Position numbers and translations under genes: made by a program. The notes below the pieces were generated by a model that worked only from the letters and a program-made list of their open reading frames with translations, ran no database searches and was not told the DNA's origin. 16,183 nt of DNA from an uncultured Opitutia bacterium (GTDB lineage: Bacteria > Verrucomicrobiota > Verrucomicrobiia > Opitutales > UBA953): positions 1 through 16,183 of the forward strand of contig CAITUF010000076.1 in the NCBI GenBank assembly GCA_903895475.1, given 5' to 3'. Of this stretch, positions 1 to 6,696 are shown piece after piece; positions within the stretch are counted from its first letter, which is position 1, and each line of letters starts with the position of its first letter.

Positions 1-35
1 GCGCCAAGAAGGCCACCAAAGCTAAGAAGAAGTAA
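1..35 (+). CDS. C-terminal tail of an unidentified lysine-rich protein (partial)
   Basis: Only the last ten codons are in the window. Read in the frame that ends at the TAA at 33-35 they give AKKATKAKKK. Such Ala/Lys tails occur on nucleic-acid-binding proteins, for example histone-like proteins, some ribosomal proteins and the C-terminal tail of some DNA topoisomerases I. The tail alone cannot identify the protein. A strong intrinsic terminator follows about 58 bases downstream, which agrees with this being the true gene end. Confidence 0.6.
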   Translation, partial: AKKATKAKKK

Positions 36-92
36 TTCTTCCTAGTCTTTCCGTCCTTCGTGACGGATGGCCGCCGGTACCCCCGGTAACAC

Positions 93-120
93 AAGGACCC
101 TCGAAAGAGGGTCCTTTTCT
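93..120 (+). terminator. Intrinsic terminator of the upstream gene
   Basis: A perfect 10-bp stem (AAGGACCCTC at 93-102 with GAGGGTCCTT at 107-116) closes a GAAA tetraloop and runs into TTTTCT. It separates the lysine-rich upstream gene from isocitrate dehydrogenase. A smaller inverted repeat (CCGTC 51-55 / GACGG 62-66) lies just before it. The rest of the 36-196 gap shows no further gene or clear promoter. Confidence 0.88.
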
Positions 121-196
121 GTTTCTAGGGGTCGCAGGTGGTGTTGGCTTGAAAACGCCCCTGCGCAGTCTTTGTTTCCCCTGCTAACCCTTCCCA

Positions 197-1456
197 ATGA
201 GCACCCCTCCTGCCAACGCCGGCCGCATTACCATCGCCCACGGCAAACTCACGGTCCCCGACCGCCCCATCATTCCCTTCATCGAAGGGGACGGCACGGG
301 TCCTGACATCTGGCGTGCTTCCGTCCGCGTCCTCGATGCCGCCGTGGCCAAGGCGTATGCCGGCCAGCGCCAAATCCAATGGCTCGAAGTCCTTGCGGGG
401 GAGAAGTCTTACAATAAAACGCAGAACTGGCTCCCCGAGGAGACCCTCACCGCCTTCCGCGATTACCTCGTCGGCATTAAGGGCCCCTTGACGACTCCGA
501 CTGGCGGCGGCATTCGCTCCCTGAACGTCGCCCTGCGTCAGCAGCTTGACCTCTACGTTTGCCTGCGCCCGGTGCAATGGTTCATCGGCGTGCCTTCGCC
601 CGTCAAGAACCCCGGTAAGGTCAACATGGTCATCTTCCGTGAGAACACTGAAGACATCTACGCGGGTATCGACTTTGAAGCGGGCTCCGAAATCGCCCTA
701 AAGACGTTGGAGTTTATTAAGACCAACTTCCCCAAGGAATTTTCGAAGATCCGTTTTGGCGCCGAGCAGCCGGCCACGGTCGGCCTCGGCATCAAGCCCG
801 TGTCCCGCCCAGGTTCCGAGCGCCTCATCCGCTCGGCCCTTCAGTACGCCATCGAGAATAAGCGCAAGTCGCTCACCTTGGTCCACAAGGGCAACATCAT
901 GAAGTACACCGAAGGGGCCTTCATGAAGTGGGGTTATGACCTCGCCAAGAGCGAGTTCGGCGCGGTCGAAATCGACGGCGGCCCGTGGTGTAAAATCCCG
1001 GAAGGGAAGCCTGGTGCCGGCCTGATCATCAAGGACGCCATCGCCGATATCACCCTCCAGCAGATTCTCACGCGCCCGACCGACTTCGACGTCATTGCGA
1101 CGCTTAACCTGAACGGCGACTACCTCTCCGACGCCTTGGCGGCACAGGTCGGCGGCATCGGTATCGCTCCAGGCGGTAATATTAACTACCTCACTGGCCA
1201 CGCCATCTTTGAGGCGACTCACGGCACGGCGCCGAAGTATGCCAATAAGGATGTCGTGAATCCGGGCTCGGTTGTCCTCTCGGGGGAGATGATGCTCCGT
1301 TACATGGGTTGGACCGAGGCCGCTGACCTCGTCCTGAAGGGGCTCAACGGCGCCATTGGTGGCGGCCGCGTGACCTATGACTTCGCCCGCCAGATGCAGG
1401 GTGCGACGGAAATTAAGTGTTCCGAGTTTGGTGACGCGATCATCGCGGCGATGTAA
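197..1456 (+). CDS. icd: Isocitrate dehydrogenase, NADP-dependent
   Basis: Oxidative decarboxylation of isocitrate to 2-oxoglutarate in the TCA cycle, in the cytoplasm; 2-oxoglutarate also feeds the glutamate used by the arginine genes downstream. The 419-residue protein matches the E. coli Icd type (416 residues) along its whole length. Visible motifs are the substrate loop GGGIRSLNVALRQ (about 103-115), whose S108 corresponds to the regulatory phosphoserine of E. coli Icd. They also include RENTEDIYAG with catalytic Y155, VHKGNIMK with K231, and the metal-binding aspartates in NLNGDYLSDA (D308, D312). HGTAPKY (342-348) has the Lys-Tyr pair typical of NADP rather than NAD enzymes. The ATG at 197 gives the expected N-terminus but has no Shine-Dalgarno. 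No aceK kinase gene is nearby, so phosphorylation of S108 cannot be inferred. The gene stands alone between two terminators. Confidence 0.96.
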   Translation: MSTPPANAGRITIAHGKLTVPDRPIIPFIEGDGTGPDIWRASVRVLDAAVAKAYAGQRQIQWLEVLAGEKSYNKTQNWLPEETLTAFRDYLVGIKGPLTTPTGGGIRSLNVALRQQLDLYVCLRPVQWFIGVPSPVKNPGKVNMVIFRENTEDIYAGIDFEAGSEIALKTLEFIKTNFPKEFSKIRFGAEQPATVGLGIKPVSRPGSERLIRSALQYAIENKRKSLTLVHKGNIMKYTEGAFMKWGYDLAKSEFGAVEIDGGPWCKIPEGKPGAGLIIKDAIADITLQQILTRPTDFDVIATLNLNGDYLSDALAAQVGGIGIAPGGNINYLTGHAIFEATHGTAPKYANKDVVNPGSVVLSGEMMLRYMGWTEAADLVLKGLNGAIGGGRVTYDFARQMQGATEIKCSEFGDAIIAAM

Positions 1457-1486
1457 CTTCCTGGTTTCTATAGTTAAGGTTTTACC

Positions 1487-1529
1487 AGCGATGGCAGGCT
1501 CCGAAAGGGGCTTGCCATCGCTTATTTTT
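1487..1529 (+). terminator. Intrinsic terminator of icd
   Basis: A 16-bp stem (1487-1502 with 1507-1522) contains two G-U wobbles, is capped by a GAAA loop and is followed by TATTTTT. It starts 30 bases after the icd stop. The 3' arm contains TTGCCA, which may also serve as a -35 element for the next gene. Confidence 0.9.
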
Positions 1530-1539
1530 AGGCTACAAA
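1512..1539 (+). promoter_or_regulatory. Candidate sigma70-type promoter of the porin gene
   Basis: TTGCCA at 1512-1517 (five of six consensus bases) and TACAAA at 1534-1539 (four of six) are separated by 16 bases. This would start transcription near 1546, about 13 bases before the ATG. The -35 lies in the 3' arm of the icd terminator. It is a pattern match only, and a gene isolated between two terminators needs its own promoter. Confidence 0.4.
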
Positions 1540-1558
1540 AAGTACTCCTGACCAAACT

Positions 1559-2338
1559 ATGAAGAACACCCTCACCGCCCTCGCCCTCGCTGTTTTCACC
1601 GCGGGTATCGCTCACGCCCAAACCGCCCCGGCCCCTGTCGCCGTTGCCGTTCCTACCTCTGATATCTCCGTCAGCGGCCGCTTCTCTTGGGAAGCGAAGA
1701 ACGTCTTCCGTGGTAAGGAGCGCTCCAGCACCGATGGCCTAATCCAGTCCACCGTCAGCGTCGAGTCCGCCGTCCCAGGCTTTGCCGGTGTCTCCGCTTA
1801 CGTCAGCTACTTCAACGCCGACAACTTCGAGCGCACGCTCAACATCGGTGGTCGCACCGACCTCAATGGCGTGGGTACGATCGAATTCGGCGTGTCCCGC
1901 ACGAGCAACTCGACCGCAGTGGCGACCCTCGCTGGCCAAGGCTTCACCCGCATCGATAACAGCCGCGAACTCTACGTCGGCGTCGCCCAGAAGCCTGGTT
2001 CCTTCATCCGCACCTCGGCGTTCCTCTACTACAACACGGACCTCAAGCAGACCAACCTCGTGGTGGCTGGCTCTAAGGACTACGAAGGTAAGAACCTCGG
2101 CATCCCGGGCTTCGACCTCGAAACCAAGGCTTACCTCGGTCTCGCTGACGCCAAGGCTTCCTCCCACGACGTCGCCAACTCCTACATCTACCTCGGCGCC
2201 TCCGCCGATGTGACCCGTGCCATCGGCACCGGTGCGAAGGTGGGTCTCGGCGTCAACTGGGCCTACAACACCGACGGCCAGGCACAGACCGCTGGGAAGA
2301 CCGTCTGGCTCAAGGCTTACGCTAACTTCAAGTTCTAA
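1559..2338 (+). CDS. TorF-like (Gcw_chp) putative outer-membrane porin
   Basis: A 259-residue secreted beta-barrel candidate. Residues 1-20 form a classic Sec signal peptide (MKN, a hydrophobic run, then AHA before Q21), followed by an Ala/Pro/Val-rich linker. The mature part opens with VSGRFSWEAKNVFRGKERSS, close to the SDYVFRG motif that opens members of the TorF/Gcw_chp family. Alternating polar and hydrophobic strands follow (AYVSYFNAD, TIEFGVSRTS, ELYVGVAQ, SAFLYYNTD, SYIYLGASAD, VGLGVNWAYN). The chain ends in an aromatic residue (YANFKF), the usual signal for BamA-dependent outer-membrane insertion. Family members are mostly predicted porins of unknown substrate, so no solute can be named. 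There is no Shine-Dalgarno. It appears to be monocistronic, between its own candidate promoter and a strong terminator, which suits an abundant envelope protein. Family assignment is moderate; the outer-membrane barrel call is firmer. Confidence 0.75.
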   Translation: MKNTLTALALAVFTAGIAHAQTAPAPVAVAVPTSDISVSGRFSWEAKNVFRGKERSSTDGLIQSTVSVESAVPGFAGVSAYVSYFNADNFERTLNIGGRTDLNGVGTIEFGVSRTSNSTAVATLAGQGFTRIDNSRELYVGVAQKPGSFIRTSAFLYYNTDLKQTNLVVAGSKDYEGKNLGIPGFDLETKAYLGLADAKASSHDVANSYIYLGASADVTRAIGTGAKVGLGVNWAYNTDGQAQTAGKTVWLKAYANFKF

Positions 2339-2362
2339 GCCCCAAGGTTAGGGCTTTTCCCC

Positions 2363-2397
2363 GAAAGGCGCGACTCAGGTCGCGCCTTTCTTATTTT
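2363..2397 (+). terminator. Intrinsic terminator of the porin gene
   Basis: A perfect 12-bp stem (GAAAGGCGCGAC at 2363-2374 with GTCGCGCCTTTC at 2379-2390) has a TCAG loop and is followed by TTATTTTT. It begins 25 bases after the porin stop and isolates that gene from the ribosomal protein operon. Confidence 0.92.
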
Positions 2398-2451
2398 TAG
2401 CCCCAGACCACCCCTAGGGGGCACTTTCCCCTCAAATCCGATATTCGGGTG

Positions 2452-2479
2452 TTGACGGAGGGGGGTGACTTCTCATTTT
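2452..2479 (+). promoter_or_regulatory. Weak candidate promoter of rplM-rpsI
   Basis: TTGACG at 2452-2457 (five of six) is followed after 16 bases by CATTTT at 2474-2479, a poor -10. Transcription would start near 2486, leaving about 10 leader bases before the rplM ATG. The -35 is good but the -10 is weak. Upstream, 2405-2467 holds G- and C-runs with several alternative pairings, described in the findings. Confidence 0.28.
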
Positions 2480-2495
2480 CCGACTTTCCCTCTTT

Positions 2496-2939
2496 ATGAA
2501 GACCACGCTAGCCAAGAACGTGCAGCTCAAGGACAAGACCTGGTACGTCATCGACGCCAAGGATCAGGTCCTCGGCCGTCTCGCCGTCAAAATCGCCAAT
2601 GTCCTCCGCGGCCGCCACAAGCCCACCTACACCCCCCACGTCGACACGGGTGACTACGTCATCGTGATCAACGCCGACAAGGTGCGCCTCACCGGTTCCA
2701 AGGAAACGGACAAGACGTACATGTTCTACACCGGTTGGGTCGGTACCGCCTACCGCCGCACTGCCGCTGCCATGCGCGAGCGTCGTCCGGAGTTCTTGGT
2801 TACCCATGCCGTCAAGGGCATGCTCCCTAAGAACCGCCTCGCCAACGATATGCTTACCAAGCTGCGCGTCTTCGCCGGCGACAAGCACGAGCACGCCGCC
2901 TCCAACCCGGTGCCGTTCCCTGAGTTCAAGAAGGTCTAA
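2496..2939 (+). CDS. rplM: Large-subunit ribosomal protein L13 (uL13)
   Basis: An early-assembly protein of the 50S subunit that binds 23S rRNA. The 147-residue length is near the usual 142-150. Family signatures are WYVIDAKDQVLGRLA near the N-terminus, LRGRHKPTYTPHVDTGDYVIVINADKV in the middle, HAVKGMLPKNRL in the second half and a GDKHEHAASNPVPF ending. The conserved LGRLA, GDYVIVINA and KGMLPKN blocks are all intact. It pairs with rpsI 19 bases downstream, the standard rplM-rpsI operon. The start is preceded by a pyrimidine tract (CTTTCCCTCTTT) instead of a Shine-Dalgarno. Confidence 0.97.
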   Translation: MKTTLAKNVQLKDKTWYVIDAKDQVLGRLAVKIANVLRGRHKPTYTPHVDTGDYVIVINADKVRLTGSKETDKTYMFYTGWVGTAYRRTAAAMRERRPEFLVTHAVKGMLPKNRLANDMLTKLRVFAGDKHEHAASNPVPFPEFKKV

Positions 2940-2958
2940 TCGCCTAATTTCTTTCTAA

Positions 2959-3360
2959 ATGAGCGCCACCAAGTCCACCGCCATCACTGCCGTCGGCCGT
3001 CGCAAGACCGCCTCGGCTCGTATCCGTCTCACGACTGGTACCGGCTCCATCTCTATCAACGGTAAGCCCCTGGAAGAGTACCTCTACACCGAGGCCCTCG
3101 TTAAGTCCGCTACCGCCCCGATCCGCACCGCCGGTCTCGAAGGCCAGGTCGATGTCATCGTCCTCGTCATCGGTGGCGGCCCTAACGGCCAAGCCGGTGC
3201 CATCTCCCATGGCCTCGCTCGTGCGATCCAGAAGATGAACCCCGAGCTCCGCGCCCCCCTCAAGAAGGAAGGCCTGTTGACCCGCGACGGTCGTATGCGC
3301 GAACGTAAGAAGCCCGGTCGTCCTGGTGCCCGTAAGCGCTTCCAGTTCTCCAAGCGCTAA
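2959..3360 (+). CDS. rpsI: Small-subunit ribosomal protein S9 (uS9)
   Basis: A 30S head protein whose C-terminal tail reaches the P-site tRNA. The 133-residue chain shows GRRKTASARIRL near the N-terminus and ISINGKPLEEYL. It also has the GGGPNGQAGAISHGLARAI block and LLTRDGRMRERKKPGRPGARK. The invariant C-terminal FSKR ends it, and its last Arg contacts tRNA. It is co-transcribed with rplM, and the pair ends at a terminator 24 bases downstream. The start again has a pyrimidine-rich leader (TTTCTTTCTAA) and no Shine-Dalgarno. Confidence 0.97.
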   Translation: MSATKSTAITAVGRRKTASARIRLTTGTGSISINGKPLEEYLYTEALVKSATAPIRTAGLEGQVDVIVLVIGGGPNGQAGAISHGLARAIQKMNPELRAPLKKEGLLTRDGRMRERKKPGRPGARKRFQFSKR

Positions 3361-3384
3361 ACCGCCGAGAGACAGGAAAACACC

Positions 3385-3409
3385 AGGCCCCGGACTCCGG
3401 GGCCTTTTT
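3385..3409 (+). terminator. Intrinsic terminator of rplM-rpsI
   Basis: A 9-bp GC-rich stem (AGGCCCCGG at 3385-3393 with CCGGGGCCT at 3397-3405) has a three-base loop and is followed directly by a five-T run ending at 3409. Confidence 0.88.
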
Positions 3410-3446
3410 GTTGCCTAGTTTTCTGTGTCCAAGCACCCAAACGTCG

Positions 3447-3463
3447 TCTAATCATCTAATAAT
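3447..3463 (+). promoter_or_regulatory. Possible -10 region of the arginine cluster
   Basis: Two copies of TCTAAT (3447-3452 and 3455-3460), each five of six to the -10 consensus, lie in an AT-rich island just upstream of argC, surrounded by GC-rich DNA. No convincing -35 is seen at 16-18 bases, so the call rests on the -10 alone. The mRNA leader would be only about 0-12 bases long. No ArgR box is recognisable. Confidence 0.3.
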
Positions 3464-3469
3464 ACCGTT

Positions 3470-4519
3470 ATGTCGCAGCCACTGACCAAAGTCGGCATCG
3501 TCGGAGCCTCTGGGTACACCGGGGAAGAGCTCGTCCGCGTCCTTGCCCGCCACCCGCACGTCCAGCTCGCAGCTGTCTGCTCCCGCACCTTGGCCGGCAA
3601 GGCCGTCGCCGATGAGATTCCGCGCCTGCGGGGCATCGTTGATGCGGGCTTGCTCTTCTCGGCGTCCTCACCCGCTGAATGCGCGGCCTCCGACGTGGCA
3701 GTCTGGTTCTTGGCGTTACCCCATGGGGTCGCCGCAGAATACGCCCAGCCGCTCATCGCCGCTGGTAAGCGGGTCCTTGACCTTTCCGCTGACTTCCGCC
3801 TCCGCGACCTCGGGCTCTACAAAAAATACTACGGCCACGATCATCCAGCGCCCGCCCTCGCCGCCGCGGCCCGTTATGTCGTGCCCGAGCTCCAGCTCGA
3901 CGATACGTGGAAACAGGCGCCACTCATTGCGTGCCCAGGTTGCTACCCGACGAGTATTCAAGTGCCGCTCGTGCCGCTCTTGCGGGCTGGCCTCGTGAAG
4001 CCCGAGCCCGGTCGCTTGATCATCAATTCCTACAGCGGCGTTTCTGGGGCCGGTAAGAAGGCCGACGTCGGGTATCTTTTTTGCGAGCGGGATAGCTCCA
4101 TCAAGGCTTACGGCATTCCTGGCCACCGCCACATCGCCGAGATCGAAGAACAGTTCGGCGTCGCCGCTGGTCAGCCTGTCGTCGTGCAGTTCAATCCCCA
4201 CCTCGCGCCGATGCACCGCGGTATCGCCACGACCATTGTCGTGCCCGCCGTCGGCGTCACCGCCGCGCAGGTCGAAGCCGTCTGGCAGCAGGCCTACGCG
4301 GGCCGGCCGTTCGTTTCCGTGCTGAAGTCGGGCGACTTCCCCGACACCGCCCACGTGGCCAACACGAATCGCGTAGCGATGTCCGTCGTCGCCGACGGGC
4401 GTACGGGCAACCTCATTATCACCTCGGTGATCGACAACCTCCTGAAGGGCGCAGGCGGCCAAGCCGTGCAGGCGCTGAACCTTCTGATGGGTTGGTCCGA
4501 GACCGCTGGCCTCCGCTAA
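3470..4519 (+). CDS. argC: N-acetyl-gamma-glutamyl-phosphate reductase
   Basis: Third step of arginine synthesis: NADPH-dependent reduction of N-acetylglutamyl phosphate to N-acetylglutamate semialdehyde. The 349-residue protein has the N-terminal NADP-binding motif VGIVGASGYTGEEL (8-21). It has the ALPHG and DLSADFRL segments and the active-site motif CPGCYPTS, with nucleophile C158. SGVSGAGKK and PGHRHIAEIEE follow, with the late catalytic histidine in HRH, and then PHLAPMHRGI. These place it in the longer ArgC type. It opens a six-gene, same-strand arginine cluster; argJ starts 7 bases after its stop. The start follows an AT-rich stretch with no Shine-Dalgarno. Confidence 0.96.
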   Translation: MSQPLTKVGIVGASGYTGEELVRVLARHPHVQLAAVCSRTLAGKAVADEIPRLRGIVDAGLLFSASSPAECAASDVAVWFLALPHGVAAEYAQPLIAAGKRVLDLSADFRLRDLGLYKKYYGHDHPAPALAAAARYVVPELQLDDTWKQAPLIACPGCYPTSIQVPLVPLLRAGLVKPEPGRLIINSYSGVSGAGKKADVGYLFCERDSSIKAYGIPGHRHIAEIEEQFGVAAGQPVVVQFNPHLAPMHRGIATTIVVPAVGVTAAQVEAVWQQAYAGRPFVSVLKSGDFPDTAHVANTNRVAMSVVADGRTGNLIITSVIDNLLKGAGGQAVQALNLLMGWSETAGLR

Positions 4520-4526
4520 GTTTTCC

Positions 4527-5756
4527 ATGTCCATCGAATTCACGAACGATTCCCCGGGTGTCTCGGACGTCCCCGGCTTCCGCGTCGGCGCCGCTGGCTG
4601 CGATATCCGCAACAAGGGCCAAGACCGCCTCGATCTCGCGCTCATCGTCGCCGATCAACTATGCGCCGCCGCCGGCGTGTTCACCACAAACGACGTCAAG
4701 GCCGGCCCCGTCCGTATCTCGCAAGCCACGTTGCTCTCTTCGCAGGGCCGCGTCCGCGGCGTGATTGCCAACAGCGGTAACGCCAATGCATGCACGTCGA
4801 GCCAAGGCGATGCGGATGCCGTCCGCATGGCTCAGCTCGGCGCCGAGGCCGCTGGCCATGCAGGCGAACCTTTCTTGGTTTGTTCGACCGGTCGTATCGG
4901 CGAACTCCTGCCCATGGCAAAGGTCGCCGCTGGGGCTACCGCTGCGGCGGCGCGTCTCTCGCGCGATTCGACTGAAGGCGTACGCGCCGCTAATGCCATC
5001 CTGACTTCTGATACGCGTCCGAAGACCTGCACCGCGCGTTTCACCTGGCAGGGCCAGACGGTCACCATCGCCGGCTTCGCCAAGGGCGCCGGGATGATTG
5101 AACCCAACATGGCCACGATGTTGGCGTTCGTCTGCACCGATGCCGCCGCTGAGCCTGCTTTCCTGAAGACGGCCCTCAAGGCCTCGTCGGATCAGTCTTT
5201 TAACTGCGTGAGCGTCGACGGCGACATGTCCACCAACGACACCGTCATCCTCCTCGCCTCAGGCGTCGCCCAGGTATTGGTCGGCCCGGGCGCTCCGGCT
5301 GAACTCAACAGTCTGTTCCAAGAAGCCTTGGACCGCGTCTGCTTCTCCCTCGCTGAGAAGATTGTCGGTGATGGTGAGAAGATCACGAAAGTCGTGTCCG
5401 TCGAGGTTTCGGGGGCTCGCAACCGAGCCGACGCCGAGAAGATCGCGCGTGCGATTGGTAACTCGCTCCTCGTGAAGTCCTCTTGGTTCGGGGAAGACCC
5501 GAACTGGGGCCGCTTGGCGGATGCGGCTGGTTATGCCCGCACAGGCCTAGATGAGACCAAGCTGGATATCCATTACGAGGACGTCCCCGCCGTCTTGGGT
5601 GGCCGCCCGGTGCCTGAGAATAAGCCAAAGTGGAAGGAAGTCGTGAAGGCCCGCCAGTTCCGGGTGCGCTTGGACCTGCACCTAGGCGATGCGCAGTTCC
5701 GTCTGCTGGCTTCGGACCTCACGGACGGTTACGTGAACTACAACAAGAGCGAGTAA
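4527..5756 (+). CDS. argJ: Glutamate N-acetyltransferase / ornithine acetyltransferase
   Basis: Transfers the acetyl group from N-acetylornithine to glutamate, closing the cyclic arginine pathway. Some ArgJ enzymes also use acetyl-CoA; the sequence does not decide between mono- and bifunctional forms. The 409-residue precursor contains TTNDVKAGPV (53-62), VIANSGNANACTSSQGDADA (79-98) and STGRIGE. The self-processing site is KGAGMIEPNMATMLAF: cleavage is expected between A196 and T197, freeing T197 as the N-terminal nucleophile of the beta chain. SVDGDMSTNDT, GEDPNWGRLADAAGYA and a short YVNYNKSE end follow, as in the family. Having argJ means argE (acetylornithine deacetylase) is not needed, and none is present here. 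It is 7 bases after argC and 55 before argB. Confidence 0.96.
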   Translation: MSIEFTNDSPGVSDVPGFRVGAAGCDIRNKGQDRLDLALIVADQLCAAAGVFTTNDVKAGPVRISQATLLSSQGRVRGVIANSGNANACTSSQGDADAVRMAQLGAEAAGHAGEPFLVCSTGRIGELLPMAKVAAGATAAAARLSRDSTEGVRAANAILTSDTRPKTCTARFTWQGQTVTIAGFAKGAGMIEPNMATMLAFVCTDAAAEPAFLKTALKASSDQSFNCVSVDGDMSTNDTVILLASGVAQVLVGPGAPAELNSLFQEALDRVCFSLAEKIVGDGEKITKVVSVEVSGARNRADAEKIARAIGNSLLVKSSWFGEDPNWGRLADAAGYARTGLDETKLDIHYEDVPAVLGGRPVPENKPKWKEVVKARQFRVRLDLHLGDAQFRLLASDLTDGYVNYNKSE

Positions 5757-5811
5757 GGGTTATTTTCCGTTTGCTCGCCCCGCCAGTCCGCTGACACTTG
5801 CCGTCCGTCTG

Positions 5812-6696
5812 ATGAGCACGCACGCCGCGCATAATAAATCCGAGGTCCTTCTCGAAGCCCTCCCGTATATCCAAAAGTTCCGTGGCTCCACCTTCGTGGT
5901 GAAGTACGGCGGTAGCTTCATGGATGACCCTAATCCCGAGGGCCGCGACCGCGTCGCCACGGATATCGCTTTTCTCGCGGCGGTCGGCATCCAAGTCGTC
6001 GTCGTGCACGGCGGTGGCAAGGCCATCACCCGCGCCATGGATAAAGCCGGCATCAAGTCCGAGTTTCGTGGCGGCATGCGCGTCACCGACGCCGCCACCG
6101 TGAAGATCGTCGAGGAGACCCTCAACATCGAGATCAACGGCCAGATTTGCGAATCGCTGAAGGCCCGTGGCGCCAACCCGCTCGGCATGCCCGGTAACCA
6201 CGTTAACCTGTGTGAGAAGCTCATGGGCACAGACGAGCAGGGGAAACCTTGCGACATCGGCTTCGTCGGTGACATCAAGTTCGTGAAGACGAAGCTCATC
6301 AAGAAGGCGCTGGCCGATGGCCACTTGCCGGTGGTTTCGCCCATCGCCTTGGACGCCGATGATCAGGCGTACAACACCAACGCCGACGTCGCTGCGGCCG
6401 CCGTGGCCAATTCGCTCCGGGCTCGCCGCTTGATTTTCATGAGCGACGTCCCCGGCCTGTTAGCCGACCCGAAGGACCCCTCCACACTCATCACCACGCT
6501 CAAGGTCAGTGAAGTCGATGAACTCAAGCGTAAGGGCGTTATTGCTGGCGGGATGATTCCCAAGGTCGATAGCGCCGTGAAGGCCCTCAAGGAAGGCGTC
6601 CGTCGCGTGCACTTCATCGATGGCCGCGTCCCGCACGCCCTGTTGCTTGAAGTCTTCACCGACAAGGGCATCGGGACCGAAATCGTCCACGGCTGA
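5812..6696 (+). CDS. argB: Acetylglutamate kinase, arginine-sensitive type
   Basis: Phosphorylates N-acetylglutamate with ATP, the second step of the pathway. The 294-residue amino-acid-kinase-fold protein shows VVKYGGS (29-35, catalytic K31) and VVVVHGGGK (62-70, glycine-rich loop). RVTD lies at 90-93, NTNADVAA at 188-195 and AGGMIPKVDSA with K251 at 245-255. An N-terminal helix (SEVLLEALPYIQKFRG) before the first strand and a C-terminal EVFTDKGIGTEI segment are the marks of hexameric kinases inhibited by arginine. Feedback control is therefore likely, though inferred. The chosen ATG keeps the whole N-terminal helix. The stop and the argD start share one base (TGATG), so translation of argD is probably coupled. 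Confidence 0.96.
   Translation: MSTHAAHNKSEVLLEALPYIQKFRGSTFVVKYGGSFMDDPNPEGRDRVATDIAFLAAVGIQVVVVHGGGKAITRAMDKAGIKSEFRGGMRVTDAATVKIVEETLNIEINGQICESLKARGANPLGMPGNHVNLCEKLMGTDEQGKPCDIGFVGDIKFVKTKLIKKALADGHLPVVSPIALDADDQAYNTNADVAAAAVANSLRARRLIFMSDVPGLLADPKDPSTLITTLKVSEVDELKRKGVIAGGMIPKVDSAVKALKEGVRRVHFIDGRVPHALLLEVFTDKGIGTEIVHG

Noticed and set aside
67..306. A 79-codon plus-strand frame overlapping the icd start
   Set aside because: It spans a strong terminator and then runs out of frame over the certain icd start; its translation is Arg/Pro/His noise.
2411..2420. CCCCTAGGGG palindrome upstream of rplM
   Set aside because: A single 10-bp palindrome with no second copy and no position relative to a firm promoter; could be chance in GC-rich DNA.
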